Positions 38,388 through 48,224 of a stretch of 64,000 nt of DNA are shown piece after piece. Position numbers and translations under genes: made by a program. The notes under the pieces were generated by a model, which ran no database searches, was not told where the DNA came from, and was given only the letters and a program-made list of their open reading frames with translations. This DNA comes from Pristionchus mayeri (taxonomy: Eukaryota; Nematoda; Chromadorea; Rhabditida; Neodiplogasteridae). The DNA lies in the NCBI GenBank assembly GCA_036245805.1, contig BTRK01000002.1:30271151-30335150 (forward strand), written 5' to 3'. The stretch's first letter is position 1, and every line of letters starts with the position of its first letter.

Positions 38388-40829
38388 GTGAGAGCAGGTT
38401 GGGAACCGTTTTTGAATAAATTCTGCGACGAATGTCAGTCAACCACGTTTGGTACCAGATTTATGCATGAACAATATAATTGTAAGCGACTGGTGAGAGC
38501 CTGCTTAAAACGTTGTAATAGGCTCGAGAGCCGAGGGCGATCCGAAAAAGTTGGAATCGGGCTTCGCCCCATTCCAACTTTTTCGGATCGCCTTCGGCCT
38601 CACGAGCCTTTCACAACGCTCACGATGCGGGGAGTAAGAGCAGGTTGGGAACCGTTTTTGAATAAATTCTGCGAGGAATGTCAGTCAACCACGTTTGGTA
38701 ACAGTTTTATGCATGGAAAATATAATTGTAAGCGACTGGTGAGAGCCTGCTTAAAACGTTGTAAAAGGCTCGAGAGCCGAGGGCGATCCGAAAAAGTTGG
38801 AATCGGGCTTCGCCCCATTCCAACTTTTTCGGATCGCCTTCGGCCTCACGAGCCTTTCACAACGCTCACGATGCGGGGAGTAAGAGCAGGTTGGGAACCG
38901 TTTTTGAATAAATTCTGCGAGGAATGTCAGTCAACCACGTTTGGTAACAGTTTTATGCATGGAAAATATAATTGTAAGCGACTGGTGAGAGCCTGCTTAA
39001 AACGTTGTAAAAGGCTCGTGAGGCCTCGGGCGATCCGAAAAAGTCGCCCCATTCCAACTTTTTCGGATCACCCTCGGCCTCACGAGCCTTTCACAACGGT
39101 CACGCTGCGGGGAGTGAGAGCAGGTTGGGAACCGTTTTTGAATAAATTCTGCGAGGAATGTCAGTCAACCACGTTTGGTACCAGATTTATGCATGAAAAA
39201 TATAATTGTAAGCGACTGGTGAGAGCCTGCTTAAAACGTTGTAAAAGGCTCGTGAGGCCTCGGGCGATCCGAAAAAGTTGGAATCGGACTTCGCCCAATT
39301 CCAACTTTTTCGGATCGCCCTCGGCCTCTCGAGCCTTTCACAACGCTCGCGCTGCGGGGAGTGAGAGCAGGTTGGGAACCGTTTTTGAATAAATTCTGCG
39401 AGGAATGTCAGTCAACCACGTTTGGTACCAGATTTATGCATGAAAAATATAATTGTAAGCGACTGGTGAGAGCCTGCTTAAAACGTTGTAAAAGGCTCGT
39501 GAGCCCTCGGGCGATTCGAAAAAGTTGGCATCGGGCTTCGCCCCATTCCAACTTTTTCAGATCGCCCTCGGCCTCACGAGCCTTTCACAACGCTCACGCT
39601 GCGGGGAGTGAGAGCAGGTTGGGAACCGTTTTTGAATAAATTCTGCGAGGAATGTAAGTCAACCACGTTTGCTACCAGATTTATGCATGAAAAATATAAT
39701 TGTAAGCGACTGGTGAGAGCCTGATTAAAACGTTGTAAAAGGCTCGTGAGGCCTCGGGCGATTCGAAAAAGTTGGCATCGGGCTTCGCCCCATTCCAACT
39801 TTTTCGGATCGCCTTCGGCCTCACGAGCCTTTCACAACGCTCACGATGCGGGGAGTAAGAGCAGGTTGGGAACCGTTTTTGAATAAATTCTGCGAGGAAT
39901 GTCAATCAACCACGTTTGGTAACAGTTTTATGCATGGAAAATATAATTGTAAGCGACTGGTGAGAGCCTGCTTAAAACGTTGTAAAAGGCTCGTGAGGCC
40001 TCGGGCGATCCGAAAAAGTCGCCCCATTCCAACTTTTTCGGATCACCCTCGGCCTCACGAGCCTTTCACAACGCTCACGATGCGGGGAGTAAGAGCAGGT
40101 TGGGAACCGTTTTTGAATAAATTCTGCGAGGAATGTCAATCAACCACGTTTGGTAACAGTTTTATGCATGGAAAATATAATTGTAAGCGACTGGTGAGAG
40201 CCTGCTTAAAACGTTGTAAAAGGCTCGTGAGGCCTCGGGCGATCCGAAAAAGTTGGAATCGGACTTCGCCCAATTCCAACTTTTTCGGATCGCCCTCGGC
40301 CTCTCGAGCCTTTCACAACGCTCGCGCTGCGGGGAGTGAGAGCAGGTTGGGAACCGTTTTTGAATAAATTCTGCGAGGAATGTCAGTCAACCACGTTTGG
40401 TACCAGATTTATGCATGAAAAATATAATTGTAAGCGACTGGTGAGAGCCTGCTTAAAACGTTGTAAAAGGCTCGTGAGCCCTCGGGCGATTCGAAAAAGT
40501 TGGCATCGGGCTTCGCCCCATTCCAACTTTTTCAGATCGCCCTCGGCCTCACGAGCCTTTCACAACGGTCACGCTGCGGGGAGTGAGAGCAGGTTGGGAA
40601 CGGTTTTTGAATAAATTCTACGAGGAATGTCAGTCAACCACGTTTGGTACCAGATTTATGCATGAAAAATATAATTGTAAGCGACTGGTGAGAGCCTGCT
40701 TAAAACGTTGTAAAAGGCTCGTGAGCCCTCGGGCGATTCGAAAAAGTTGGCATCGGGCTTCGCCCCATTCCAACTTTTTCAGATCGCCCTCGGCCTCACG
40801 AGCCTTTCACAACGCTCACGCTGCGGGGA

Positions 40830-42736
40830 GTGAGAGAAGGTTGGGAACCGTTTTTGAATAAATTGTGCGAGGAATGTCAGTCAACCACGTTTGGTAACAG
40901 TTTTATGCATGAAAAATATAATTGTAAGCGACTGGTGAGAGCCTGCTTAAAATGTTGTAAAAGGCTCGTGAGGCCTCGGGCGATTCGAAAAAGTTGGAAT
41001 CGGGCTTCGCCCCATTCCAACTTTTTCGGATCGCCCTCGGCCTCACGAGCCTTTCACAACGCTCACGCTGCGGGGAGTAAGAGCAGGTTGGGAACCGTTT
41101 TTGAATAAATTCTGCGAGGAATGTCAGCCAACCACGTTTGGTACCAGTTTTATGCATGAAAAATATAATTGTAAGCGACTGGAGAAAGAGCCTGCTTAAA
41201 ACGTTGTAAAAGGCTCGTGAGGCCTCGGGCGATTCGAAAAAGTTGGAATCGGGCTTCGCCCCATTCCAACTTTTTCGGATCGCCCTCGGCCTCTCGAGCC
41301 TTTCACAACGCTCGCGCTGCGGGGAGTGAGAGCAGGTTGGGAACCGTTTTTGAATAAATTCTGCGAGGAATGTCAGTCAACCACGTTTGGTACCAGATTT
41401 ATGCATGAAAAATTTAATTGTAAGCGACTGGTGAGAGCCTGCTTAAAACGTTGTAAAAGGCTCGTGAGGCCTCGGGCCTTTCACAACGCTCGCGCTGAGG
41501 GGAGTGAGAGCAGGTTGGGAACCGTTTTTGAATAAATTCTGCGAGGAATGTCAGTCAACCACGTTTGGTACCAGATTTATGCATGAAAAATATAATTGTA
41601 AGCGACTGGTGAGAGCCTGCTTAAAACGTTGTAAAAGGCTCGTGAGCCCTCGGGCGATTCGAAAAAGTTGGCATCGGGCTTCGCCCCATTCCAACTTTTT
41701 CAGATCGCCCTCGGCCTCACGAGCCTTTCACAACGCTCACGCTGCGGGGAGTGAGAGAAGGTTGGGAACCGTTTTTGAATAAATTGTGCGAGGAATGTCA
41801 GTCAACCACGTTTGGTAACAGTTTTATGCATGAAAAATATAATTGTAAGCGACTGGTGAGAGCCTGCTTAAAATGTTGTAAAAGGCTCGTGAGCCCTCGG
41901 GCGATTCGAAAAAGTTGGCATCGGGCTTCGCCCCATTCCAACTTTTTCAGATCGCCCTCGGCCTCACGAGCCTTTCACAACGCTCACGCTGCGGGGAGTG
42001 AGAGAAGGTTGGGAACCGTTTTTGAATAAATTGTGCGAGGAATGTCAGTCAACCACGTTTGGTAACAGTTTTATGCATGAAAAATATAATTGTAAGCGAC
42101 TGGTGAGAGCCTGCTTAAAATGTTGTAAAAGGCTCGTGAGGCCTCGGGCGATTCGAAAAAGTTGGAATCGGGCTTCGCCCCATTCCAACTTTTTCGGATC
42201 GCCCTCGGCCTCACGAGCCTTTCACAACGCTCACGCTGCGGGGAGTAAGAGCAGGTTGGGAACCGTTTTTGAATAAATTCTGCGAGGAATGTCAGCCAAC
42301 CACGTTTGGTACCAGTTTTATGCATGAAAAATATAATTGTAAGCGACTGGAGAAAGAGCCTGCTTAAAACGTTGTAAAAGGCTCGTGAGGCCTCGGGCGA
42401 TTCGAAAAAGTTGGAATCGGGCTTCGCCCCATTCCAACTTTTTCGGATCGCCCTCGGCCTCTCGAGCCTTTCACAACGCTCGCGCTGCGGGGAGTGAGAG
42501 CAGGTTGGGAACCGTTTTTGAATAAATTCTGCGAGGAATGTCAGTCAACCACGTTTGGTACCAGATTTATGCATGAAAAATTTAATTGTAAGCGACTGGT
42601 GAGAGCCTGCTTAAAACGTTGTAAAAGGCTCGTGAGGCCTCGGGCCTTTCACAACGCTCGCGCTGAGGGGAGTGAGAGCAGGTTGGGAACCGTTTTTGAA
42701 TAAATTCTGCGAGGAATGTCAGTCAACCACGTTTGG
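40830..42736. repeat. Terminal higher-order repeat pair, 1168 bp shift
   Basis: Units at 40830, 40903 and 41326 recur at 41998, 42071 and 42494. Both copies carry the rare markers GAGAGAAGGTTGG, AAATTGTGCGAGG and CGCGCTGAGGGGAG. The second copy runs up to the array end at 42736, where it is cut off within a monomer after ACCACGTTTGG. Confidence 0.85.
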
Positions 42737-43287
42737 TTATGAAAGGCGTTTCGGGTTAAGGTATGTTTCATTCTCAATTGAGACTTTCTGTAGAATACTC
42801 TAACATGGCAGGAGCTTCGGTAAGATATGCGGTGTGGCCACCATAAACTACGAAGGTGAATAAAATAAGGTAGATTAATGTACAGTATAAATCATGAGTC
42901 AGCGTCCAACACTTTCGAGCTCTGTAATTTTTGAACCAGATCTATAATCAGGCTAAAATTTTAACTGTAGATAGTTAATTCATCGGGGACTCAGGTGAAC
43001 TTATGGAGAACTCATACAATTGTCTCGCTCTTGCATATTGATGACGTAATCAAAATGCACTTTTTGAAATGGATTATTTCCTCGGTGAAATTTTTCGTCC
43101 ATACAGCACATTCTGAGGGTTGAGAGCTGTCATAGATCGCACCAAGTTGCTGCAGCGGCTGCAAATTGGAGGCTGCAAATAACTTTGGTTCTAGGCAATG
43201 ACCAGTTCTAAAATGATATAGAAAGTTTCCACCTGCACGGATTCCTGCACGGGGACGACGATGCGACGGTGTGTCTTGCGTCGCCAC

Positions 43288-43393
43288 TAGTGATGCCAAA
43301 TCGGCGCGCGCTCTCCTCGTTTCACGCGCTCTCTCGCTCTGTCTGACCGGTGAGAGAGCGTGTGAAACGAGGAGAGCCGATTGGCCATCACTA
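43288..43393. mobile_element. hAT-type MITE with perfect 8 bp target duplication
   Basis: A 106 bp nearly palindromic element begins TAGTGATGCC and ends CATCACTA, which fits the YARNG start typical of hAT inverted repeats. It is flanked on both sides by the 8 bp direct repeat GTCGCCAC (43280-43287 and 43394-43401), the target-duplication length of hAT transposases. The interior is GC-rich with CTCTC/GAGAG arms. It has no coding capacity and would depend on a transposase elsewhere. It lies upstream of the receptor exons. Confidence 0.88.
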
Positions 43394-43618
43394 GTCGCCA
43401 CGACGCTCATTATGGTGGTTCCTTGAAAAAATCCCATTTCCACTTGCCTTTTAAACATCACATAGTGTATGATGCAATACTCTGCTCCATGAACGCTTTC
43501 AATGAAAAATTATAGCATTCAAACACATAATAGCAAAACAAAAACCGATTTTTGTAGGCTTATATGTATGCGAAGCTGGAAAATACACACGTATCGCTCA
43601 AGAAATCTGCGAGTTGCA

Positions 43619-44524
43619 ATGGCGTCTGCAGACGAATTGGTTCACATTGTCATACTTCTGATGCTGGACGTATCTGCATTAGCAGTCAATGGCATTCTGA
43701 TTGCCGCGATTATCATGAGGTGAGCGTGTTGATGATTGCATGTTCATTCGAGTAGGAGGAACGATGTGCTAACAATAACAACATTCTGATCCATTCAATA
43801 CTCTTACAGACCGCCGCAATTACTATTTAAAATTTACAGTACAAAATTGATAGAATAATGCGAATTCAGGACTCCGCCACGTTTGCACTCCTATTCAGTT
43901 CTCCTACTGAACAGTGCGATCGTTGATTCGATTGCTGCCGTTGTGAGCGCCCTGAGCGCAATTAGGTAGGCAATTAGTCATTAATTAGGCCGTGTAATCT
44001 TACGTTGTTGAACAATTAATGAGCAAGATTAAATATCTGCAATATCTTATAAAATTCTTCTACTAATTCTTAAACTTCTAAGCGCGAGTATTGATGGTGT
44101 TAATGATGCACAGGTTCGTCAATATCGGGGCGCACGTTGTATTCGTCGCAGTCGGACCATGCACACTTATAGGCGACCGAGCGTGTTGCGTTGTTTTTGG
44201 TGAGCTATCGCTGCTTGCTTCTCATTAGTGCACATCCGAAAAAGAGTGACTAGAGTGAATTACACCTATCCTCGATATGCACCCTCTCTCGGTTAGTTTG
44301 CGGAGACGGAGGGCCTCATTTTCGTACCCCATACATGTTTAAAATTTGAAAAATATACCATGGTCTCATGGTCAAAAAATACCTACATAATGTAGAGCGA
44401 TAAAAGGTGCTGATAATGAGTTTCCAAAACAAATCTACTTGTAGCAGTGAACATTGCCCTGATGTGCCACTCGAACATCCTCTTGCTGCTCGCTTTCTCC
44501 TATCGGGTGCGAATTCGATTTTAA
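43619..44524 (+). pseudogene. Srd-class chemoreceptor gene fragment, first three transmembrane segments
   Basis: Four exons read in phase: 43619-43719, 43870-43965, 44114-44199 and 44445-44524, with introns GTGAGC/TTCAG, GTAGGC/ACAG and GTGAGC/TGTAG. The 120-residue product starts MASADELVH, enters a hydrophobic segment ending NGILIAAIIMR, and continues with SYSVLLLNSAIVDSI and a VGPC motif. It then has a third hydrophobic stretch with LLLLAFSYR before a stop at 44522-44524. NG at the end of TM1, SYSxLLLNxA in TM2, R followed by GPC after TM2, and SFxYR at the end of TM3 are the pattern of the nematode Srd family of G-protein-coupled chemoreceptors. Those proteins have seven membrane segments and are usually over 300 residues long. 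TM4-TM7 are missing; the reading frame closes only eight bases before the right inverted repeat at 44532. The fragment therefore appears to have been captured and truncated. It is probably not a working receptor. Confidence 0.75.
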
Positions 44525-44649
44525 AATTCGGTTATGGTGGCCACACCGCATATCTTACCGAAGCTCCTGCCATGTTAGAGTATTCTACAGAAAGTCTCAA
44601 AAGAATGAAAAGAGAATGAAACATACCTTAACCCGAAACGCCTTTCATA

Positions 44650-45255
44650 ACTCCATCTCTACTATCATTGCTCAACATGTGGAGAGCACATGTCGATTTG
44701 GCAATAATGTTCGCACTTCGACTCCCACGAGGGCTCACAGGCGCGGCCTCAGTGTAACGCAATTGCACAGGGGACGAGCCACGCGCTCTCTCTCCCCTCC
44801 CCCCGCGTTTCTCTAACCCGCGGCGACTAGAGCGCGCCGCTCCCCTACGGTCGCGCTTCCTCCCTTCGATGTGCAAGCGCGCCACGTACTCTCTCACTTT
44901 CTCTGACCGAGGAGAGATAATGTGATCTAGAGAGACGATAGACTACAGTAACCCGCGTCCTACCGTGTCCCTTTTTTTCATTTGAAAAATGAAGTCCAAC
45001 TTTTTGTTCACCACCTGAACCCCCGTGACCCCTTGAATCGTTATTTATCAAAATAGAGGAGATCGTAGAGTGAATTCCTCAGTCGGCGGTGCTGTCACAT
45101 CGTTGCAAACTAGGAGGAAACTGAGCGTGTTGTGCGTAGAAAAAAGGACGAATCTACAACGCTTGGTACACTTTTCTGCACCTTCATGGACAAGATTTGT
45201 CATATTGCTGCCATCCTCCCGTTGTGGTTGAACTACCGCCCTCTCTTTGTAGTAT
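44650..45255. other. GC-richer intergenic stretch, no gene recognised
   Basis: No convincing exon was seen. The section 44730-44930 is unusually C/T rich with CTCTC runs and CGCG words. The part around 44885-44920 (CTCTCAC, CTCTGACCG, AGGAGAG) resembles the middle of the hAT MITE at 43288-43393 and may be a decayed copy. Open frames on both strands here have no splice or homology support. Confidence 0.4.
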
Positions 45256-45374
45256 ACAGTATCCCTCCTCTATCTCCCGTCATAATCTGCAGTACACCTC
45301 CTCTCCATCGCCCACTATGTTCTACAGTACAAAACACTCTTTCCTACCATCATTGTCGCTCATATCGCATACAG
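45256..45374. repeat. Degenerate ~35 bp tandem repeat
   Basis: Two to three imperfect copies of a roughly 35 bp unit can be aligned, each beginning ACAGTA or GCAGTA followed by a CCTCCTCTCC-type pyrimidine run and ending near TATGTTC or TAATCTG. The copies are diverged, and no function is suggested by the sequence. Confidence 0.4.
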
Positions 45375-45541
45375 GGAGCGTGGTGGGTGTGCAGGGAATG
45401 TATAATCGTATTCCGTTTCTTCACCCCCGAGGTGACGAGTACGGAGGCTACGTTGACTATCCTTTGATTCCCAGGTTCCTCTCTAAATTGATCGATAGTA
45501 TCATGTCGAGCATGAACTATTACAGTACCTGGTTTCCGTAA
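45375..45541 (+). pseudogene. Possible terminal exon of an unrecognised gene
   Basis: An open frame after the acceptor CGCATACAG ends at a stop at 45539-45541 and encodes about 55 residues, including RIPFLHPRGDEYGG and YVDYPLIPRF. The residue composition is more protein-like than the frames around it, and the 5' boundary is a usable splice acceptor. No upstream exon and no family could be recognised. It may be an exon remnant or chance; I give it low weight. Confidence 0.22.
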
Positions 45542-46245
45542 TTATCTCCAAAATATGAAACCTAATTTTCCAAGCAGAGTATTATTCGGAATCATGATGA
45601 GGAAAATGGACAAAAACAGTCGGGGATGGATGGGATACCATGCAAATTCAATCACATTTTATTGACCGCTTCTTAGATATTTATCAACGGAAAAGCAACG
45701 AAATCGAAATTGTGCAAATCGAAATTTGTAAGACAACGCAAAACCCACTCTGATCAATGCCAATCGATAAAACTCGTGTTCAAAAATATTAATACGCGAA
45801 AATTTCTCAACATTTTACGAAAATGCTTCCGAAATATAATTCATTTCTAATACGGAAGCTTTAAAATCGCATTTTCTTTCAATAATATTTCAAAAATCGC
45901 ATTGTGTGGGAGCCTCTATGCAACTTTTTTTCATTTAGGTCGGTACATAATATACGAATTACTTTGTACTTGCTAGATTTCAATTGTATTTTTAAAGTTA
46001 GCAACGTTCAAAATTGAGATTTTTCGAAGATGAAAAAAATCGATTTTTAAGAATGAGCGAAACTCCGCATTTTCAAGCGTAATCAAACTTCTGTATTCTT
46101 GAATAGTAAATATTTGTTCAATAGTGATCTGAAATCACTATAGTTTGCCTGAAAAATACATATGTATACTGAGATTTTACATAACTTCGTTTCCCTCGAA
46201 GCGGGAAACCCCATGCATCCCGCTCTTTTGGAGCGAAAAGATGCA
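45542..46245. other. AT-rich intergenic stretch, nothing recognised
   Basis: This AT-rich section has many short poly-A and poly-T runs. A small stem CGGGAAACC...CCCGC near 46202-46222 precedes the MITE-like repeat. No exon chain, RNA gene or clear repeat boundary was found. Confidence 0.4.
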
Positions 46246-46248
46246 CCT

Positions 46249-46562
46249 AGGGGTAACTTTTCACGTGGAATCCAATGAACATGTTCAAAAAGGGGCATTC
46301 CGAGGGTAAGGTGTCAAACCACCAATTTTGAGAATTCAAGTGGCCTAAATTTTTTTCGCAGATGAGAGCTCTTCACTTCTAACAGTAAAAATGCTTATTT
46401 CGTCGAGATATTTCAGAATCACTATACATTTATGTAGTTTGGATGAGTCGTTCAAAAGTTACAAAAACATACCACCCAGGTACTGCGCGACACAGGAAAT
46501 GAGGAGTCAGAGATACGGCTTTCTAAGGTAGATTTTCGAACTCTACGTGAAAAGTTACCCCT
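46249..46562. mobile_element. MITE-like element, family copy 1
   Basis: An approximately 314 bp non-coding segment is bounded by inverted ends AGGGGTAACTTTTCACGT (46249-46266) and its exact complement (46545-46562). Much of the interior is shared, in inverted orientation, with 62268-62607, including the stretches AGCCGTATCTCTGA and TACCTGGGTGGT. It also shares a module around GATGAG, TTCACTT and AATGCTTA with the foldback unit at 61605-62190. No transposase is present and I could not define a target-site duplication. Confidence 0.7.
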
Positions 46563-46635
46563 CGAACAATCTTCAAATTGAGACTTTATTTTTCGTTGTA
46601 CGGCACATGCTTAATCCACTCAGATAATCACTCTT

Positions 46636-47989
46636 ATGCCTGGACGAATGCTGCTGTGCTATATGAAAAATTTCGGTGAGTTACGTTAATCTTGCTAAAA
46701 CATCACAAAGTTATTGATCACGCATAACTGATGAAATGAATTACAGATTCCGTTAAGATCATTCCGAGACTTCTAGAATGTGGTCACACTTTCTGTGAAG
46801 TTTGTATATACTCCATGAGTGTCGACTTCAAGTACGTATAATTCGATGCTTCTCAATAAAATTCAAAACAAACTATTTGTAATTGAAGGGCGATTTGTCC
46901 AAATTGCAAAATAGTTACTCTACTTCCCACCGGAAAAACTCTTCCGAAAAATTTCTCAATGATTAGTAAGTAAAACAATTTGTTTTGACGATTTTTAAAA
47001 ATATAATTGTCTGTTGAGGTTTGACTGAACAGATTATGAAGTCAAAAATCGATCCAAAAATCACTTGCAAAGCTTGCCTTAGCGTGAGTATCTAACGACA
47101 CCTTGTGAATATTATTATTGTTTTTATAAAAAGGTGAATCCATGTTTAATTGATTTAATTTTAGAAGTTCTCGTCGGAAGCTGTTCGAATGTGCATTGGG
47201 GAGAAATGTGGAATGGTGAGATTAGAGTCTAATTTATCAATATTGTGTACGATTTAAACACAAATTCAGTTCAGAATACAAACATATTGGATGTTAAACT
47301 TCATAATACGAAAATATTATTGTATCAAAGCTCTACCTTAATTTATTTCTAGTAAATATATATTTTCAATTCAATCAACTTATTTGTTTTAATTGTGTCA
47401 TTGATGGTGGACATGCACAACACGCAGTTAAGTACGATGCCAAAATAGAGAAGGTACAATTCGTTACGATTTCGAAAAAATAAAGAAACATATTACGATG
47501 TTCGAAAAGTTTGTTTTGGAATCTGAATGCATTCAAAGGAATCCCGTTTTTGAGATACGAAAGGAACTGGGTAAAGAAATAACATCAATCTGCTCCAAAG
47601 TCGATGAAAATAAGAAAACTACACTGGAGAAAGCTGATCAGATGGCAAACTTATGTGAAGTAATTAAGAAGGTGAACATCGTTGCTAAAATACTAAAATT
47701 TTAGTGGAAAATAATAATTACAGAATCTGACAGAAGCGGAAATTCCGCCTCAAGTCCTCGGCCAACTTGACAACATTCGGTCTGAAGATGGCATGCTGTA
47801 TTTCATGCATTTGATATGGAGAGCGATGTAATGTGCGAATATTGACAATAAATGTTTTAGGAGGCTTCAGAGTACAAGGAAATCGTGAATGATCTTGCAA
47901 AAATAATCATCGATCAGTGCGATTCACTCAGTGAAGCGTTCGACGCTGCACTAAACACTGCGAACTTGTGCTATTTCATCATTCACTAA
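46636..47989 (+). pseudogene. RING/B-box (TRIM-like) gene, degenerate
   Basis: An exon chain reads 46636-46675, 46747-46831, 46889-46965, 47019-47083, 47165-47215, about 47353-47453, 47486-47671, 47724-~47830 and 47861-47989. Exons 2-3 encode a RING finger: LLECGHTFCEVC and KAICPNCKIVTLLPTG. Exons 4-6 give B-box-like ligands (ITCKACL, RMCIGEKCG, LICFNC, GGHAQHAV). Exon 7 is a charged, probably coiled-coil segment. RING proteins of this architecture usually act as ubiquitin ligases, which is knowledge of the family and not shown here. Defects: the first zinc-binding Cys of the RING is absent (the frame reads MLLCYM where CxxCY is expected), and the phases of exons 5/6 and 8/9 do not match with canonical splice sites. 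It could be a pseudogene or could use splice sites I have not found. Confidence 0.65.
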
Positions 47990-48112
47990 ATTATTTACCT
48001 GGACGAAATTATTGACTAGGAAAGTAGCGTAAATTACAAATATATTTCCAATTTTTACACAGTGTCTCGCTCTTCTCGAAGACAAATCGAACGACAATTA
48101 ATAGATAAAGTC

Positions 48113-48224
48113 TAGTGGTGCCAAATCGGCGCGCGCTCTCCTCATTCCACACGCTCTCTCACCGGTCAGACAGAGTGAGAGAGCGTGTGAAACGAGGAGA
48201 GCGCGAGCCGATGTTGCATCACTA
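48113..48224. mobile_element. hAT-type MITE, second copy
   Basis: A 112 bp element from TAGTGGTGCC to CATCACTA matches the copy at 43288-43393. The outer left arm matches in the same direction, but the central segment (ACCGGTCAGACAGAG) matches the other copy in reverse complement (CTCTGTCTGACCGGT). The flanking 8-mers ATAAAGTC and GTACTGTC agree at only five of eight positions, which suggests an older insertion. It lies about 120 bp beyond the end of the RING gene. Confidence 0.82.

Larger units (their letters stand above)
1..42736. repeat. Palindrome-containing satellite array, 178-249 bp monomers
   Basis: The first 42.7 kb is one continuous head-to-tail tandem array that starts before the window. 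A monomer can be read from GAGAGCAGGTTGGGAACC through TCAACCACGTTTGG, TATGCATG, AAGCGACTGG and AAAACGTTGTAAAAGG, then a palindrome, then CCTTTCACAACGCT and GCTGCGGGGAGT. Observed lengths are 178 and 180 bp (short), 233 and 234 bp (internal loop deleted) and 246, 247 and 249 bp (full palindrome). Dividing the length by the mean unit suggests about 190 monomers; I did not count them. Monomers differ mostly by a few shared diagnostic substitutions. Open frames in the array restart in nearly every unit and are not evidence of genes. The array ends at TTTGG, directly against the inverted repeat of the next element. It could be pericentromeric, subtelomeric or interstitial; the sequence does not say which. 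Confidence 0.97.
42740..44647. mobile_element. 1.9 kb inverted-repeat element carrying a chemoreceptor fragment
   Basis: Terminal inverted repeats of about 107 bp (42740-42846) and 116 bp (44532-44647) face each other. The outer ends are TGAAAGGCGTTTCGGG and its complement, and the inner ends meet at CCACCATAA and TTATGGTGG. The arms match closely apart from a ~9 bp indel near the GTTTCATTCTC stretch. A TA dinucleotide flanks each side (42738-42739 and 44648-44649), which would suit a Tc1/mariner-like or other TA-inserting element, but two bases are weak evidence. The interior has no transposase that I can see. It holds four exons of an Srd-like receptor and a small hAT MITE. The left end abuts the satellite and the right side has no satellite. 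An alternative is a host gene fragment that merely lies between two copies of an inverted repeat. Confidence 0.7.

Noticed and set aside
1..42736. CRISPR-like array
   Set aside because: Units are 178-249 bp with no short conserved repeat separated by unique spacers; variation is point substitutions and palindrome deletions in a eukaryotic setting.
43012..43461. 149-codon minus-strand frame inside the inverted-repeat element
   Set aside because: It runs through the non-coding hAT MITE, has no recognisable motif and overlaps no splice structure; the plus-strand receptor exons explain the element better.
45132..45467. 111- and 114-codon overlapping plus-strand frames
   Set aside because: Most of each frame lies in a degenerate pyrimidine-rich tandem repeat. 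Only the last 55 codons of the second were kept, as a low-confidence exon.
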